DNA of 64,000 nucleotides, taken from positions 1 to 64,000 of the forward strand of contig CACYLY010000020.1 of assembly GCA_902775355.1 (NCBI GenBank). Reading direction: 5' to 3'. The notes beneath the pieces are model-generated. The model was given only the letters and a program-made list of their open reading frames with translations, was not told where the DNA came from and made no database searches. The stretch comes from Oscillospiraceae bacterium (GTDB taxonomy: Bacteria > Bacillota > Clostridia > Oscillospirales > Oscillospiraceae). Shown here piece by piece: positions 1 through 7,077 of this stretch (position 1 is its first letter; each line of letters begins with the position of its first letter). Position numbers and translations under genes: made by a program.

Positions 1-162
1 TTCTTCTGTGAATGTATATTTCTTCACCTTGCATCACCGGAATTATTTTACCACAATACCTGCTCTATTTCAATCTTTTTAATTGAAGATCAGTATAAGC
101 CGTCTTATTGGATAATAGTATGATACCGACAAAAAAGACAAAAAGTAATATTATTTTACATA

Positions 163-191
163 TTGACAAAATAACATACTGGGTGTAATAT
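163..191 (+). promoter_or_regulatory. Sigma-70-type promoter for the Lon-like gene
   Basis: TTGACA at 163-168 and TAATAT at 186-191 are separated by 17 bases in an A+T-rich stretch. The next gene starts about 105 bases downstream. Nothing else recognisable lies in positions 1-295. Confidence 0.65.
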
Positions 192-295
192 GGCGTTCGG
201 AAAAGAAAAAAGAGGCAGACAAAGACGGACGGAAGACGGAACGGTGCCGGAGGGCGGAGCGAAAGCTGCGTCCAAACGGCGGAAAGGAGAACGCA

Positions 296-2329
296 ATGGA
301 GAAACAGATGAGAAGCGAGAGCACCCGGGCCGACGAGTTTATCGGCGTGTTGAGCGTGCGCAACGCGAGCCTTGACTATCAGGAGCCGCTCAAAGGGACC
401 TTTGTGAAAGGCAGGAGCGGCCTGTGCTTCGAGCTGAGCGAAAAGCGCGGCGGGCAGGAGATCAAGCTGCCGCTTTGGAAGAGCTCGGATCCCGAGGCGC
501 AGGCCAAGTATGAGCCGCTGTTTTCCTTTCTGGAGGAGAAAAAGCTTTCTGTCGTCCTCTATGGCAGGCATCTCAAGAAGCACGAGGTCTATGCGATCTA
601 CACCCTGGAGCTGAATGAGGAGAACAGATCGCCCTTTTCCCCCGCGGCGCAGTTTTCCCCGGACTTTATGCGCACGGTGGTGGAGCGCCTGAAAATCTCC
701 AATGTCTGCAGCTCTTCTCAGGATCTGTGCGAGTCCGAAGCGAGCTTCAACAAGCCCGAGGAGCTGAGGGCCTATTACGCTATCTGCAAAAGCATGTTCC
801 CCGCCTGGGTTTCCCGGGCGATCCGGAAGGATCTGAACAGGCTCAGCTCCTTCGGCAGCAGCTCAGACTCGGTGAAGCATGCGCAGAAGGCTCTGCGCTA
901 CCTGTTCACCATCAACTGGGAGAAGCCGAAGCTGAAGGTCCTCAGCGTGGAGGAGGCAAGAGAAACGCTGGACAAGATGTTTTACGGTCTGGAAGAGGTG
1001 AAGAGCCGGATCCTGGAGATCGTGGCCCAGATCAATCACACCGGCGAGCTGCCCCTCTGGGGCGTGCTGCTGAACGGACCGGCGGGCACGGGGAAAACCA
1101 GCATCGCCAAGGCTGTGGCCAAGCTGCTGGGGATGCCCGTGATCCCCATCGACGCCTCCAGCATCGGCAACGAGGCGGAAGAACTGGCGGGCAGCTCCCG
1201 GATCTACAGCAACGCTCAGCCGGGCATCATCCTGGAAAAGATGATGCAGGCGAAGAGCAGCTCGGGGCTGCTGCTGATCAACGAGATCGACAAGGCCACC
1301 ACCCAGGGCCGCGAAGGGGCCAGGGGCTCCGCCGACACGCTGCTGACGCTGTTGGACCGCCAGGGCTTTTATGAGAATTTTCTGGAGGAGTCCATCCCCA
1401 CGGACGGGCTCTTTGCCATGGCGACCTGCAACGATATCACCAAGATCAGCAAGCCCTTGCGGGACCGGTTCCTGGTGATCAACATCCCGGGCTACAGTTC
1501 GGAGGAGAAGACCGTCATCTGGAAAGACTATGTGCTGCCCAAGGTCATGGATCGCCTGAGGCTGAAGAGAGAGCAGCTCAACTTCACCCCGGAGGCCGCC
1601 GACGAGTTGATCCGGAACTACGCGGTGGAGCCCGGCGCGCGGGATCTGGAGAAGTATTCCGAGCGCTTTGCGGACGCGCTCTGCCCCATGCTGAACAAGA
1701 ATGGCGACGACTACTGCCACACCTTCACTCTTGAGGAAGTCAGAAAGCTGCTGGGGCCGGGGAGAACGGTCAGAAGGATCTTCGCCATGAATCCGGGCGA
1801 GATCAACGCCGCCTTCTCTTTCCAGGGCACCGCGCATTTCTTCCTGATCGAAGCGGCGATCACCGCCGGCCGGGGGAAGCTCCGGGTGCTGGGACCTGTT
1901 CCGGGCCTGCAGAGGGAGTATATCCGGGCGGCTTACGAGTGCATCCGGAACACCGCGGCCTGCGACCTGTCCGACAAGGACGTCACGGTCTTTGTGCCCC
2001 AGCCCCTTCCCGAGACCGAGGAGAACCTTGTGGGCTGCGCCGCCTATGCCGCCATTTTCAGCCTGATCATGCACACGGAGCTGGAGATCCGGGACATTGC
2101 CTTTCTCGGCGGCGTAGACCTGAACGGCAATCTGTACTTCGATTCCACGGATATCCGTCCGCTGCTCAAGGCGGTGAAGGAGGCGAAGATCAAGACGCTG
2201 TACGTTCCGCTGGGCGTCAGCGAACTGGTCCGGCAGTTCGCGGGCGAGGAGGACGCGATCACGGTGGTCGAGGCTCATAACGCCGAGCTGCTGCTGGCTA
2301 TGGCGATGACCGCCAACAGGCACAAGTAA
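296..2329 (+). CDS. Lon-like AAA+ ATPase with apparently inactive protease domain
   Basis: This 677-residue protein has the layout of a Lon-family machine: a divergent N-terminal region (about 1-220), an AAA+ module and a C-terminal S16-like domain (about 500-677). Walker A is GPAGTGKT at 261-268 and Walker B ends INEID at 328-332. In the protease domain the usual KDGPSAG serine motif is replaced by a stretch reading ENLVG (about 576-580), putting leucine at the serine position by my alignment. The GGLKEKLLAA lysine motif is replaced by DIRPLLKA, putting proline at the lysine position. The ATPase looks intact, so a remodelling role without Lon proteolysis is inferred. The start follows GGAAAGGAG. 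The substrate is unknown. Confidence 0.85.
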   Translation: MEKQMRSESTRADEFIGVLSVRNASLDYQEPLKGTFVKGRSGLCFELSEKRGGQEIKLPLWKSSDPEAQAKYEPLFSFLEEKKLSVVLYGRHLKKHEVYAIYTLELNEENRSPFSPAAQFSPDFMRTVVERLKISNVCSSSQDLCESEASFNKPEELRAYYAICKSMFPAWVSRAIRKDLNRLSSFGSSSDSVKHAQKALRYLFTINWEKPKLKVLSVEEARETLDKMFYGLEEVKSRILEIVAQINHTGELPLWGVLLNGPAGTGKTSIAKAVAKLLGMPVIPIDASSIGNEAEELAGSSRIYSNAQPGIILEKMMQAKSSSGLLLINEIDKATTQGREGARGSADTLLTLLDRQGFYENFLEESIPTDGLFAMATCNDITKISKPLRDRFLVINIPGYSSEEKTVIWKDYVLPKVMDRLRLKREQLNFTPEAADELIRNYAVEPGARDLEKYSERFADALCPMLNKNGDDYCHTFTLEEVRKLLGPGRTVRRIFAMNPGEINAAFSFQGTAHFFLIEAAITAGRGKLRVLGPVPGLQREYIRAAYECIRNTAACDLSDKDVTVFVPQPLPETEENLVGCAAYAAIFSLIMHTELEIRDIAFLGGVDLNGNLYFDSTDIRPLLKAVKEAKIKTLYVPLGVSELVRQFAGEEDAITVVEAHNAELLLAMAMTANRHK

Positions 2330-2405
2330 ACGACGCTGTCAAAAAAACGGGGGGCGGATGATCCGCTCCCCGAAGCGGATTATCCGGAAAAAGGGAGGAA
2401 ACAAG

Positions 2406-2810
2406 ATGAATTGCCTATATCTCATCGCGACCGGAGCGGCCAGGAATCCAGCCAGTGAGGAGCCGATCTGGCAGGCGCTGCGAGCGGAGGGCATGGTCGT
2501 GCGGGATATCCACGAGCTGCCCCGGATCGCCCAGCATGATGTCGCCATAACGGACGCGGCGGTGGCCAGACTGGTAAAAAAGCGCTTACAGGAGGCGGAA
2601 AAACCGCTGATGCTGATCTGCCTGGTGGCTTCGAAAGAAGTCCTGGCGGAGCGGCTGGCCGGCTTTCCCCCGGATTATGCGGAAAGAATGAGTCGGGAGA
2701 TCATGGAACTGGCCCTGGACGAGGCGGACTGCTGCGTGCCCTCCGACGAGCCGGAGGTGGCGGCCAGACTGCTGGCGGAGATCATCCTCGCCCGGGAGAG
2801 CGAAAGCTGA
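2406..2810 (+). CDS. Hypothetical protein, 134 aa
   Basis: I do not recognise this protein. The ATG at 2406 is preferred over an upstream in-frame ATG at 2358 because GGGAGGA lies just before it. The product is soluble and mixed alpha/beta in character, with a hydrophobic strand-like stretch (LMLICLV) near the middle and no signal peptide, cysteine cluster or nucleotide-binding motif. It follows the Lon-like gene by 76 bases on the same strand and may be co-transcribed. An imperfect GC-rich inverted repeat (about 2349-2372) lies between the two genes but has no T-run. Confidence 0.6.
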   Translation: MNCLYLIATGAARNPASEEPIWQALRAEGMVVRDIHELPRIAQHDVAITDAAVARLVKKRLQEAEKPLMLICLVASKEVLAERLAGFPPDYAERMSREIMELALDEADCCVPSDEPEVAARLLAEIILARESES

Positions 2811-2866
2811 AGACGGAAAAATGGAGAAAAGCCCAAAATCGTCAAAATGTAACATGATAATACATC

Positions 2867-2895
2867 TTGACTGTTTGCCCTGCTCGTACTACAAT
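2867..2895 (+). promoter_or_regulatory. Promoter for the XRE regulator gene
   Basis: TTGACT at 2867-2872 and TACAAT at 2890-2895 are separated by 17 bases. The regulator start codon lies about 50 bases downstream. Confidence 0.6.
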
Positions 2896-2947
2896 AAAAC
2901 CACTAGATCTTGGAATCATCCAAGTGCCCTTGCGTGAGGTGTCGGCT

Positions 2948-3277
2948 ATGGTCAGGGAAAAGTGGCGGATCCCGGAGCATTACAAAGAGGTGAGCATCCT
3001 GCTGCTGCAGGCGAATCTCCCTTCGCTCCGCGCCAGAATCGGTATCAGTCAGGAAGAGATGGCAAATATCATCGGCGTGACGCGTCAGACTTATTATGCC
3101 ATAGAGAGCGGGAAAAGGCGGATGATGTGGAGCGCCTACATGGCGCTGCTGTTCTTTTTCAATTCCATCGACAGTACAGCCGAGATGATGCGGGAGCTGC
3201 GGGTTTTTCCCACCGAACTCGTCATGCTTTTCAATGACGAGATAAGCAATCAGGACTTGTTGGATCTGCTGAACTGA
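2948..3277 (+). CDS. XRE-family helix-turn-helix transcriptional regulator
   Basis: A 109-residue DNA-binding protein. A Cro/CI-type HTH is clear: ISQEEMANIIGV followed by the recognition-helix segment TRQTYYAIESGKR. The C-terminal half is helical and hydrophobic, probably for dimerisation. The ATG at 2948 places the HTH at a normal distance from the N-terminus; an in-frame ATG at 2867 would fall inside the promoter. A small protein gene follows after 12 bases and is probably co-transcribed. The target is unknown. Confidence 0.8.
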   Translation: MVREKWRIPEHYKEVSILLLQANLPSLRARIGISQEEMANIIGVTRQTYYAIESGKRRMMWSAYMALLFFFNSIDSTAEMMRELRVFPTELVMLFNDEISNQDLLDLLN

Positions 3278-3289
3278 GGTTGAAGAAGA

Positions 3290-3475
3290 ATGAAAATGTC
3301 CATCGACGAACTCGACAGAGACAGCTTGAAGGAATTGCGCGGCATGCTGCAGGATATGAGAAAAGCCCAGTCCCGTGCACGAAAGGGACAACAGCGAATA
3401 CGGGAAGAAGAGAGCATGCGCTTGTCCTTCAGTCGGCAGACAGATCCGGAGTCGCCGGATTTCACGCTGCGCTAA
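3290..3475 (+). CDS. Small charged protein, 61 aa
   Basis: A 61-residue, very hydrophilic, predicted helical protein (start MKMSIDEL, Arg/Lys/Glu-rich centre). It begins 12 bases after the XRE gene stop, suggesting translational coupling. An alternative start two codons later (3296) is possible. I do not recognise a family. It may be an accessory factor of the regulator. Confidence 0.5.
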   Translation: MKMSIDELDRDSLKELRGMLQDMRKAQSRARKGQQRIREEESMRLSFSRQTDPESPDFTLR

Positions 3476-3628
3476 CATTTATTCTTTTGTATTTTTTCGC
3501 CGCCGCGGTTTCCCCTGCGCTTTTTGAATGATGAGAAAGACCACAGGACCCTTTGCAGGGGGGACCAAGACGAGGCCAAAACAGAAAAACCGAGCGGGGG
3601 AGGGACCCCCTTGCTTCAGCACGGGAAA

Positions 3629-3666
3629 AACAGCCGGCACATCGGAGGGATGCGCCGGCTGTTTTC
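3629..3666 (+). terminator. Intrinsic terminator after the XRE operon
   Basis: CAGCCGGC at 3631-3638 pairs with GCCGGCTG at 3654-3661. The stem is preceded by an A-run and followed by TTTTCGT. Confidence 0.7.
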
Positions 3667-3728
3667 GTCTCGGCAGAACGCGCTTTCGTCTCGGCAGAAC
3701 GCGCTTTCGTTTCGGCAGAACGCGCTTT
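3666..3728 (+). repeat. Three 21-bp direct repeats upstream of amrA
   Basis: Three tandem 21-base units at 3666, 3687 and 3708 share the core CGGCAGAACGCGCTTT; the third differs by one base. The array ends three bases before the -35 box of the next promoter, and 21 bp is two helical turns. It may be an activator or repressor array, or a byproduct of slippage. Confidence 0.75.
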
Positions 3729-3731
3729 TGC

Positions 3732-3760
3732 TTGTGCCGGAGAACGGGAACTGTTATAAT
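3732..3760 (+). promoter_or_regulatory. Promoter for the AmmeMemoRadiSam operon
   Basis: TTGTGC at 3732-3737, 17 bases, then a perfect TATAAT at 3755-3760. The coding start at 3802 lies about 40 bases downstream. Confidence 0.7.
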
Positions 3761-3801
3761 ACGGTTATCGGATAGAAATCAGCAGGAGAGGAGGCTGCGC
3801 C

Positions 3802-5190
3802 ATGCCTGTTGTCGGCGCCGTCATGGTACCCCACCCGCCCATTATCCTGCCGGAGGTGGGCAGGGGAGAAGAAACAAAAATCGCAGAGACCGACCGGGCC
3901 TTTCGAAAAGCGGCGGCCCTGGTCGGGGAGCTGAAGCCGGACACCATCGTGCTTTGCTCCCCCCACGCGCAGATGTACGCGGACTACTTTCACCTGTCCC
4001 CCGGGGAGAGTGCCCGGGGCGACATGGGCCAGTTCCGGGCAAGACAGCTCCGTTTTCAGGTCCGCTACGACGCGGACTTTGTGTCCGAGCTGGAGAGCCT
4101 GGCCAGGGCGGAGGAATTCCCCGCCGGGACCCTGGGGGAGCGGAAGGCGGAGTTGGACCACGGCACGATGATCCCACTGTATTATGTAAACCAATATTGG
4201 CGGGACTACCGGCTGGTCCGGGTGGGCCTGTCCGACCTGCCTCTGGCGGACCACTACCGGATGGGGCAGCTGATCCGGAAAACCGCGGAGAAGCTGGACC
4301 GCCGGGTGCTGATCGTCGGCAGCGGGGACCTGTCCCACAAGCTGCTGCCGGAGGGGCCCTACGGCTTCGCTCCGGAGGGGCCGGAATACGACGCGCGGAT
4401 CATGGACCTGATGGGCCGGGCCGCTTTCGACGAGCTGCTGGACTTTGACGAGGTTTTCTGCGACAAGGCCGCCGAATGCGGGCACCGGAGCTTCTGCATC
4501 CTGGCCGGGGCCCTGGACGGCTCCGCCCTGGAGACGGAACAGCTGAGCCACGAGGGGCCCTTCGGCGTGGGCTACGGCGTCTGCAGCTACCGGGTCCTGG
4601 GAGAGGACCCCGGGCGGCACATGCTGGCGCGCTGGGAGGCCCGGCGCCGGGAAGCCCTGGCGGCCCGGCGGGCCAAGGAGGATCCCTGGGTCCGGCTGGC
4701 CCGGGCGGTGATCGAGGCCTGGGTCGGGGAACACCGGCGCCTGGAGCTTCCGGCGGAGCTGCCGGAGGAAATGCTGACCCGGCGGGCGGGGGTCTTCGTC
4801 TCCCTCCACAAGGAGGGGCGGCTCCGGGGCTGCATCGGCACCATCGGCCCGGTGCGCGGGAATATCGCCGAGGAGATCCGGGAAAACGCCGTCTCCGCAG
4901 CCACCCGGGACCCGCGCTTCAGCCCGGTGCGGCAGGAGGAGCTGGCGGCCCTGGAGATCAGCGTGGACGTGCTGGGCGAGCCGGAGAAGATCCGCTCCCG
5001 GGATCAGCTGGACGTGAAGCGCTACGGCGTCATCGTCTCAAAGGGCCTGCGGCGTGGCCTGCTGCTGCCCAACCTGGAGGGGGTGGACACGGTGGACGAG
5101 CAGCTGTCCATCGCCCTGCAAAAGGCCGGACTCTCCCCCCGGGAGCGGGACTTTGAGATGGAGCGCTTCGAGGTGGTGCGCCATGTCTGA
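3802..5190 (+). CDS. amrA: AmmeMemoRadiSam protein, MEMO-like (LigB fold) fused to AMMECR1
   Basis: A 462-residue two-domain protein. Residues 1 to about 270 resemble class III extradiol dioxygenase/MEMO proteins (start VVGAVMVPHPPII, later SPHAQMYADYF and GSGDLSHKL). Residues about 285-462 are an AMMECR1 domain (VSLHKEGRLRGCIGTIGP, then AATRDPRFSPV). This is the fused B-A form of the three-part AmmeMemoRadiSam system. The third part, the radical-SAM enzyme, follows with an 8-base overlap, so the two are translationally coupled. The biochemical role is not settled; the gene set suggests RNA or protein modification using the downstream radical-SAM activity. The start follows AGGAGAGGAGG. Confidence 0.9.
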   Translation: MPVVGAVMVPHPPIILPEVGRGEETKIAETDRAFRKAAALVGELKPDTIVLCSPHAQMYADYFHLSPGESARGDMGQFRARQLRFQVRYDADFVSELESLARAEEFPAGTLGERKAELDHGTMIPLYYVNQYWRDYRLVRVGLSDLPLADHYRMGQLIRKTAEKLDRRVLIVGSGDLSHKLLPEGPYGFAPEGPEYDARIMDLMGRAAFDELLDFDEVFCDKAAECGHRSFCILAGALDGSALETEQLSHEGPFGVGYGVCSYRVLGEDPGRHMLARWEARRREALAARRAKEDPWVRLARAVIEAWVGEHRRLELPAELPEEMLTRRAGVFVSLHKEGRLRGCIGTIGPVRGNIAEEIRENAVSAATRDPRFSPVRQEELAALEISVDVLGEPEKIRSRDQLDVKRYGVIVSKGLRRGLLLPNLEGVDTVDEQLSIALQKAGLSPRERDFEMERFEVVRHV

Positions 5191-6034
5191 GGAAAGACAG
5201 GTCTGCACCGTCTGCCCCCACCGCTGCAGCCTGGGGGAGGGGAGCACCGGTCTCTGCCGGGCCCGGGGCCTGCGAGGCGGCAAGCTCGTGCCCCTGCATT
5301 ACGGCGTGGTGAGCTCTCTGGCCCTGGACCCCATCGAGAAAAAGCCCCTGGCCCGCTTTTGCCCCAGCAGCAGCATCCTCTCGGCGGGGGGCTTCGGCTG
5401 CAATCTGCGCTGCCCCTTCTGCCAGAACTGGGAAATCTCAAGCTCCGACGGCAGCGACCTGAGTGCTTATGCGCGGCGGGTTTCCCCGGAGGAGCTGGCG
5501 GAGCTGGCCGATGCCCTCCGCCCCCGGGGGAACATCGGCCTGGCCTTTACCTACAACGAGCCTCTGATCTGCTGGGAGTACGTGGCGGACACGGCAAAGC
5601 TCCTGCGGGAGCGGGGCCTGAAAACCGTGCTGGTCACCAACGGCTGCGCAAGCGCCCCGGTGGCCGACGCGGTGCTGCCCTGGGTCGACGCCCTGAACAT
5701 CGACCTGAAGTGCTTCCGGGCGGAGACCTACGAAAAGCTTCTGGGCGGGGATCTGGAGACGGTGAAGGGCTTCATCGAAAAGGCCGCGGCCCTCTGCCAC
5801 GTGGAGCTGACGACCCTGATCGTCCCCGGCGTGAACGATTCGGAGGAGGAGATCCGGCAGCTCACGGCCTGGGTGGCCTCCCTCCCCGGCGGGGAGGAGA
5901 TCCCCCTGCACGTGACCCGCTTCTTCCCCCGCTACCACATGACCGACCGGCCGCCCACGCCCCGGCAGACTGTGCTGCGCCTGGCGGAGCTGGCCCGGGA
6001 GCGCCTGAAATACGTCTATCCCGGGAATCTGTAA
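5183..6034 (+). CDS. amrS: AmmeMemoRadiSam system radical SAM enzyme
   Basis: A 283-residue radical S-adenosylmethionine protein. The [4Fe-4S]-binding CxxxCxxC motif is GCNLRCPFC, with Cys73, Cys77 and Cys80. An N-terminal cysteine cluster (Cys8, Cys11, Cys15, Cys25) matches this family and the related pyruvate-formate-lyase activase group. The ATG at 5183 overlaps the stop of the fused MEMO/AMMECR1 gene. A strong hairpin terminator follows within about 15 bases. The substrate is unknown. Confidence 0.92.
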   Translation: MSEERQVCTVCPHRCSLGEGSTGLCRARGLRGGKLVPLHYGVVSSLALDPIEKKPLARFCPSSSILSAGGFGCNLRCPFCQNWEISSSDGSDLSAYARRVSPEELAELADALRPRGNIGLAFTYNEPLICWEYVADTAKLLRERGLKTVLVTNGCASAPVADAVLPWVDALNIDLKCFRAETYEKLLGGDLETVKGFIEKAAALCHVELTTLIVPGVNDSEEEIRQLTAWVASLPGGEEIPLHVTRFFPRYHMTDRPPTPRQTVLRLAELARERLKYVYPGNL

Positions 6035-6046
6035 AAGACGAATTAC

Positions 6047-6092
6047 AAAAAAATCTCCCCTCTCTTCCGATGAAGAGAGGGGAGATTTTCGT
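6047..6092. terminator. Bidirectional terminator between amrS and the ROK kinase
   Basis: AAATCTCCCCTCTCTTC pairs with GAAGAGAGGGGAGATTT across a 4-base loop (about 6050-6088). A-runs and T-runs flank both sides, so it can serve the converging genes. Confidence 0.9.
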
Positions 6093-6101
6093 ATGACGGC
6101 C

Positions 6102-7064
6102 TTACTTCAGGCCCTTGATCATGGCCAGATCGCCGTAGAGGATGGAGTCGTCGCCCAGGGCGGCGGTCTTCAGCTCCACGGTGGGGCGGATCTGGGGCAT
6201 GCAGTAGCGGTCCACCTCGGCCAGGATCTTCTCCAGGAACAGATCGCCCACCGCCTCGATGACGCCGCCGCCGTAGAGCACCAGGTCCGGCGAGAAGGTG
6301 TTGATCTGGTTGCCGGTGGCGATGGCCAGATAGTGGCAGGCCCGGTCCACGGCCTCCATGGCCACCTTGTCCCCGGCGGCCAGGGCCTTCTTCAGCTTCT
6401 TGGAGCGGAACACGCCCTCCTGCACGGCCTCGGCCATCATGCTCTCCCGACCCCGGGAGACCTGCTGGCGGATATAGGCGCTCATGCCCATCTTGCTGGA
6501 GAAGGTCTCCAGGCAGCCCCGCTGGCCGCAGTTGCACAGCGGCCCCTCCGGGTCCAGGATCATGTGGCCGTACTCGGCGGCCTTGAACTGGTTGCCGGTG
6601 TAGAGCGCGCCGTTGAGGATCAGGCCGCCGCCCAGGCCCGTGCCCACGAAGAAGCCCACGATGTTCTTGTAACCCTTGGCGGCGCCGAAGTGATATTCGC
6701 CCAGCACGCCCAGGTTCACGTCGTTGCCCACGTAGAAGGGCACGCCGAATTTCTTGCGCATGGCGGCGCCCATGTCATAGTCCCGCCAGGGCAGGTTCGG
6801 GGTGAAGAGCACCACGCCCCGGTCCTGGTCGATGACGCCCGGCGCACAGGAGGCGATGGCGTTGAGCTTGCTGCGGTCGATGCCGGATTCCCGGATCATC
6901 TCCTCCACCACGTCGATGATGACCTTTTCCACGTCGGCCGAGCCCTCGCCCCCGCTCTTGGAGCGCTTTTTCAGGCGGTAGATGATCTCGTCCTTCTCGT
7001 TGAAGATGACGCCCAGCACCTTGGTGCCGCCGACGTCCAGACAAATGTTGTAGCTTTCAGCCAT
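6102..7064 (-). CDS. ROK-family sugar kinase (glucokinase-like)
   Basis: A 320-residue ROK kinase that probably phosphorylates glucose or a related hexose. Visible motifs are the phosphate-binding DVGGTK at 10-15, GND at 113-115, GTGLGGG at 141-147, the sugar-binding AEYGH at 163-167 and the ROK zinc cluster CNCGQRGC (Cys177, Cys179, Cys184). It is the last gene of a minus-strand operon, 13 bases after ppk1. Polyphosphate-dependent glucokinases are ROK proteins, so polyphosphate may be its phosphate donor. That is inferred from position only; ATP use is equally possible from the sequence. Confidence 0.88.
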   Translation of the reverse strand: MAESYNICLDVGGTKVLGVIFNEKDEIIYRLKKRSKSGGEGSADVEKVIIDVVEEMIRESGIDRSKLNAIASCAPGVIDQDRGVVLFTPNLPWRDYDMGAAMRKKFGVPFYVGNDVNLGVLGEYHFGAAKGYKNIVGFFVGTGLGGGLILNGALYTGNQFKAAEYGHMILDPEGPLCNCGQRGCLETFSSKMGMSAYIRQQVSRGRESMMAEAVQEGVFRSKKLKKALAAGDKVAMEAVDRACHYLAIATGNQINTFSPDLVLYGGGVIEAVGDLFLEKILAEVDRYCMPQIRPTVELKTAALGDDSILYGDLAMIKGLK

Positions 7065-7077
7065 GATCCTTCCCTCC

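Noticed and set aside
65..583. Long minus-strand open frame at the left end
   Set aside because: It runs antisense through the promoter and first 290 bases of the Lon-like gene, has no Shine-Dalgarno sequence and no recognisable protein character.
3666..3728. CRISPR-like repeats
   Set aside because: The units are contiguous with no spacers and only three copies, so they are simple tandem repeats.
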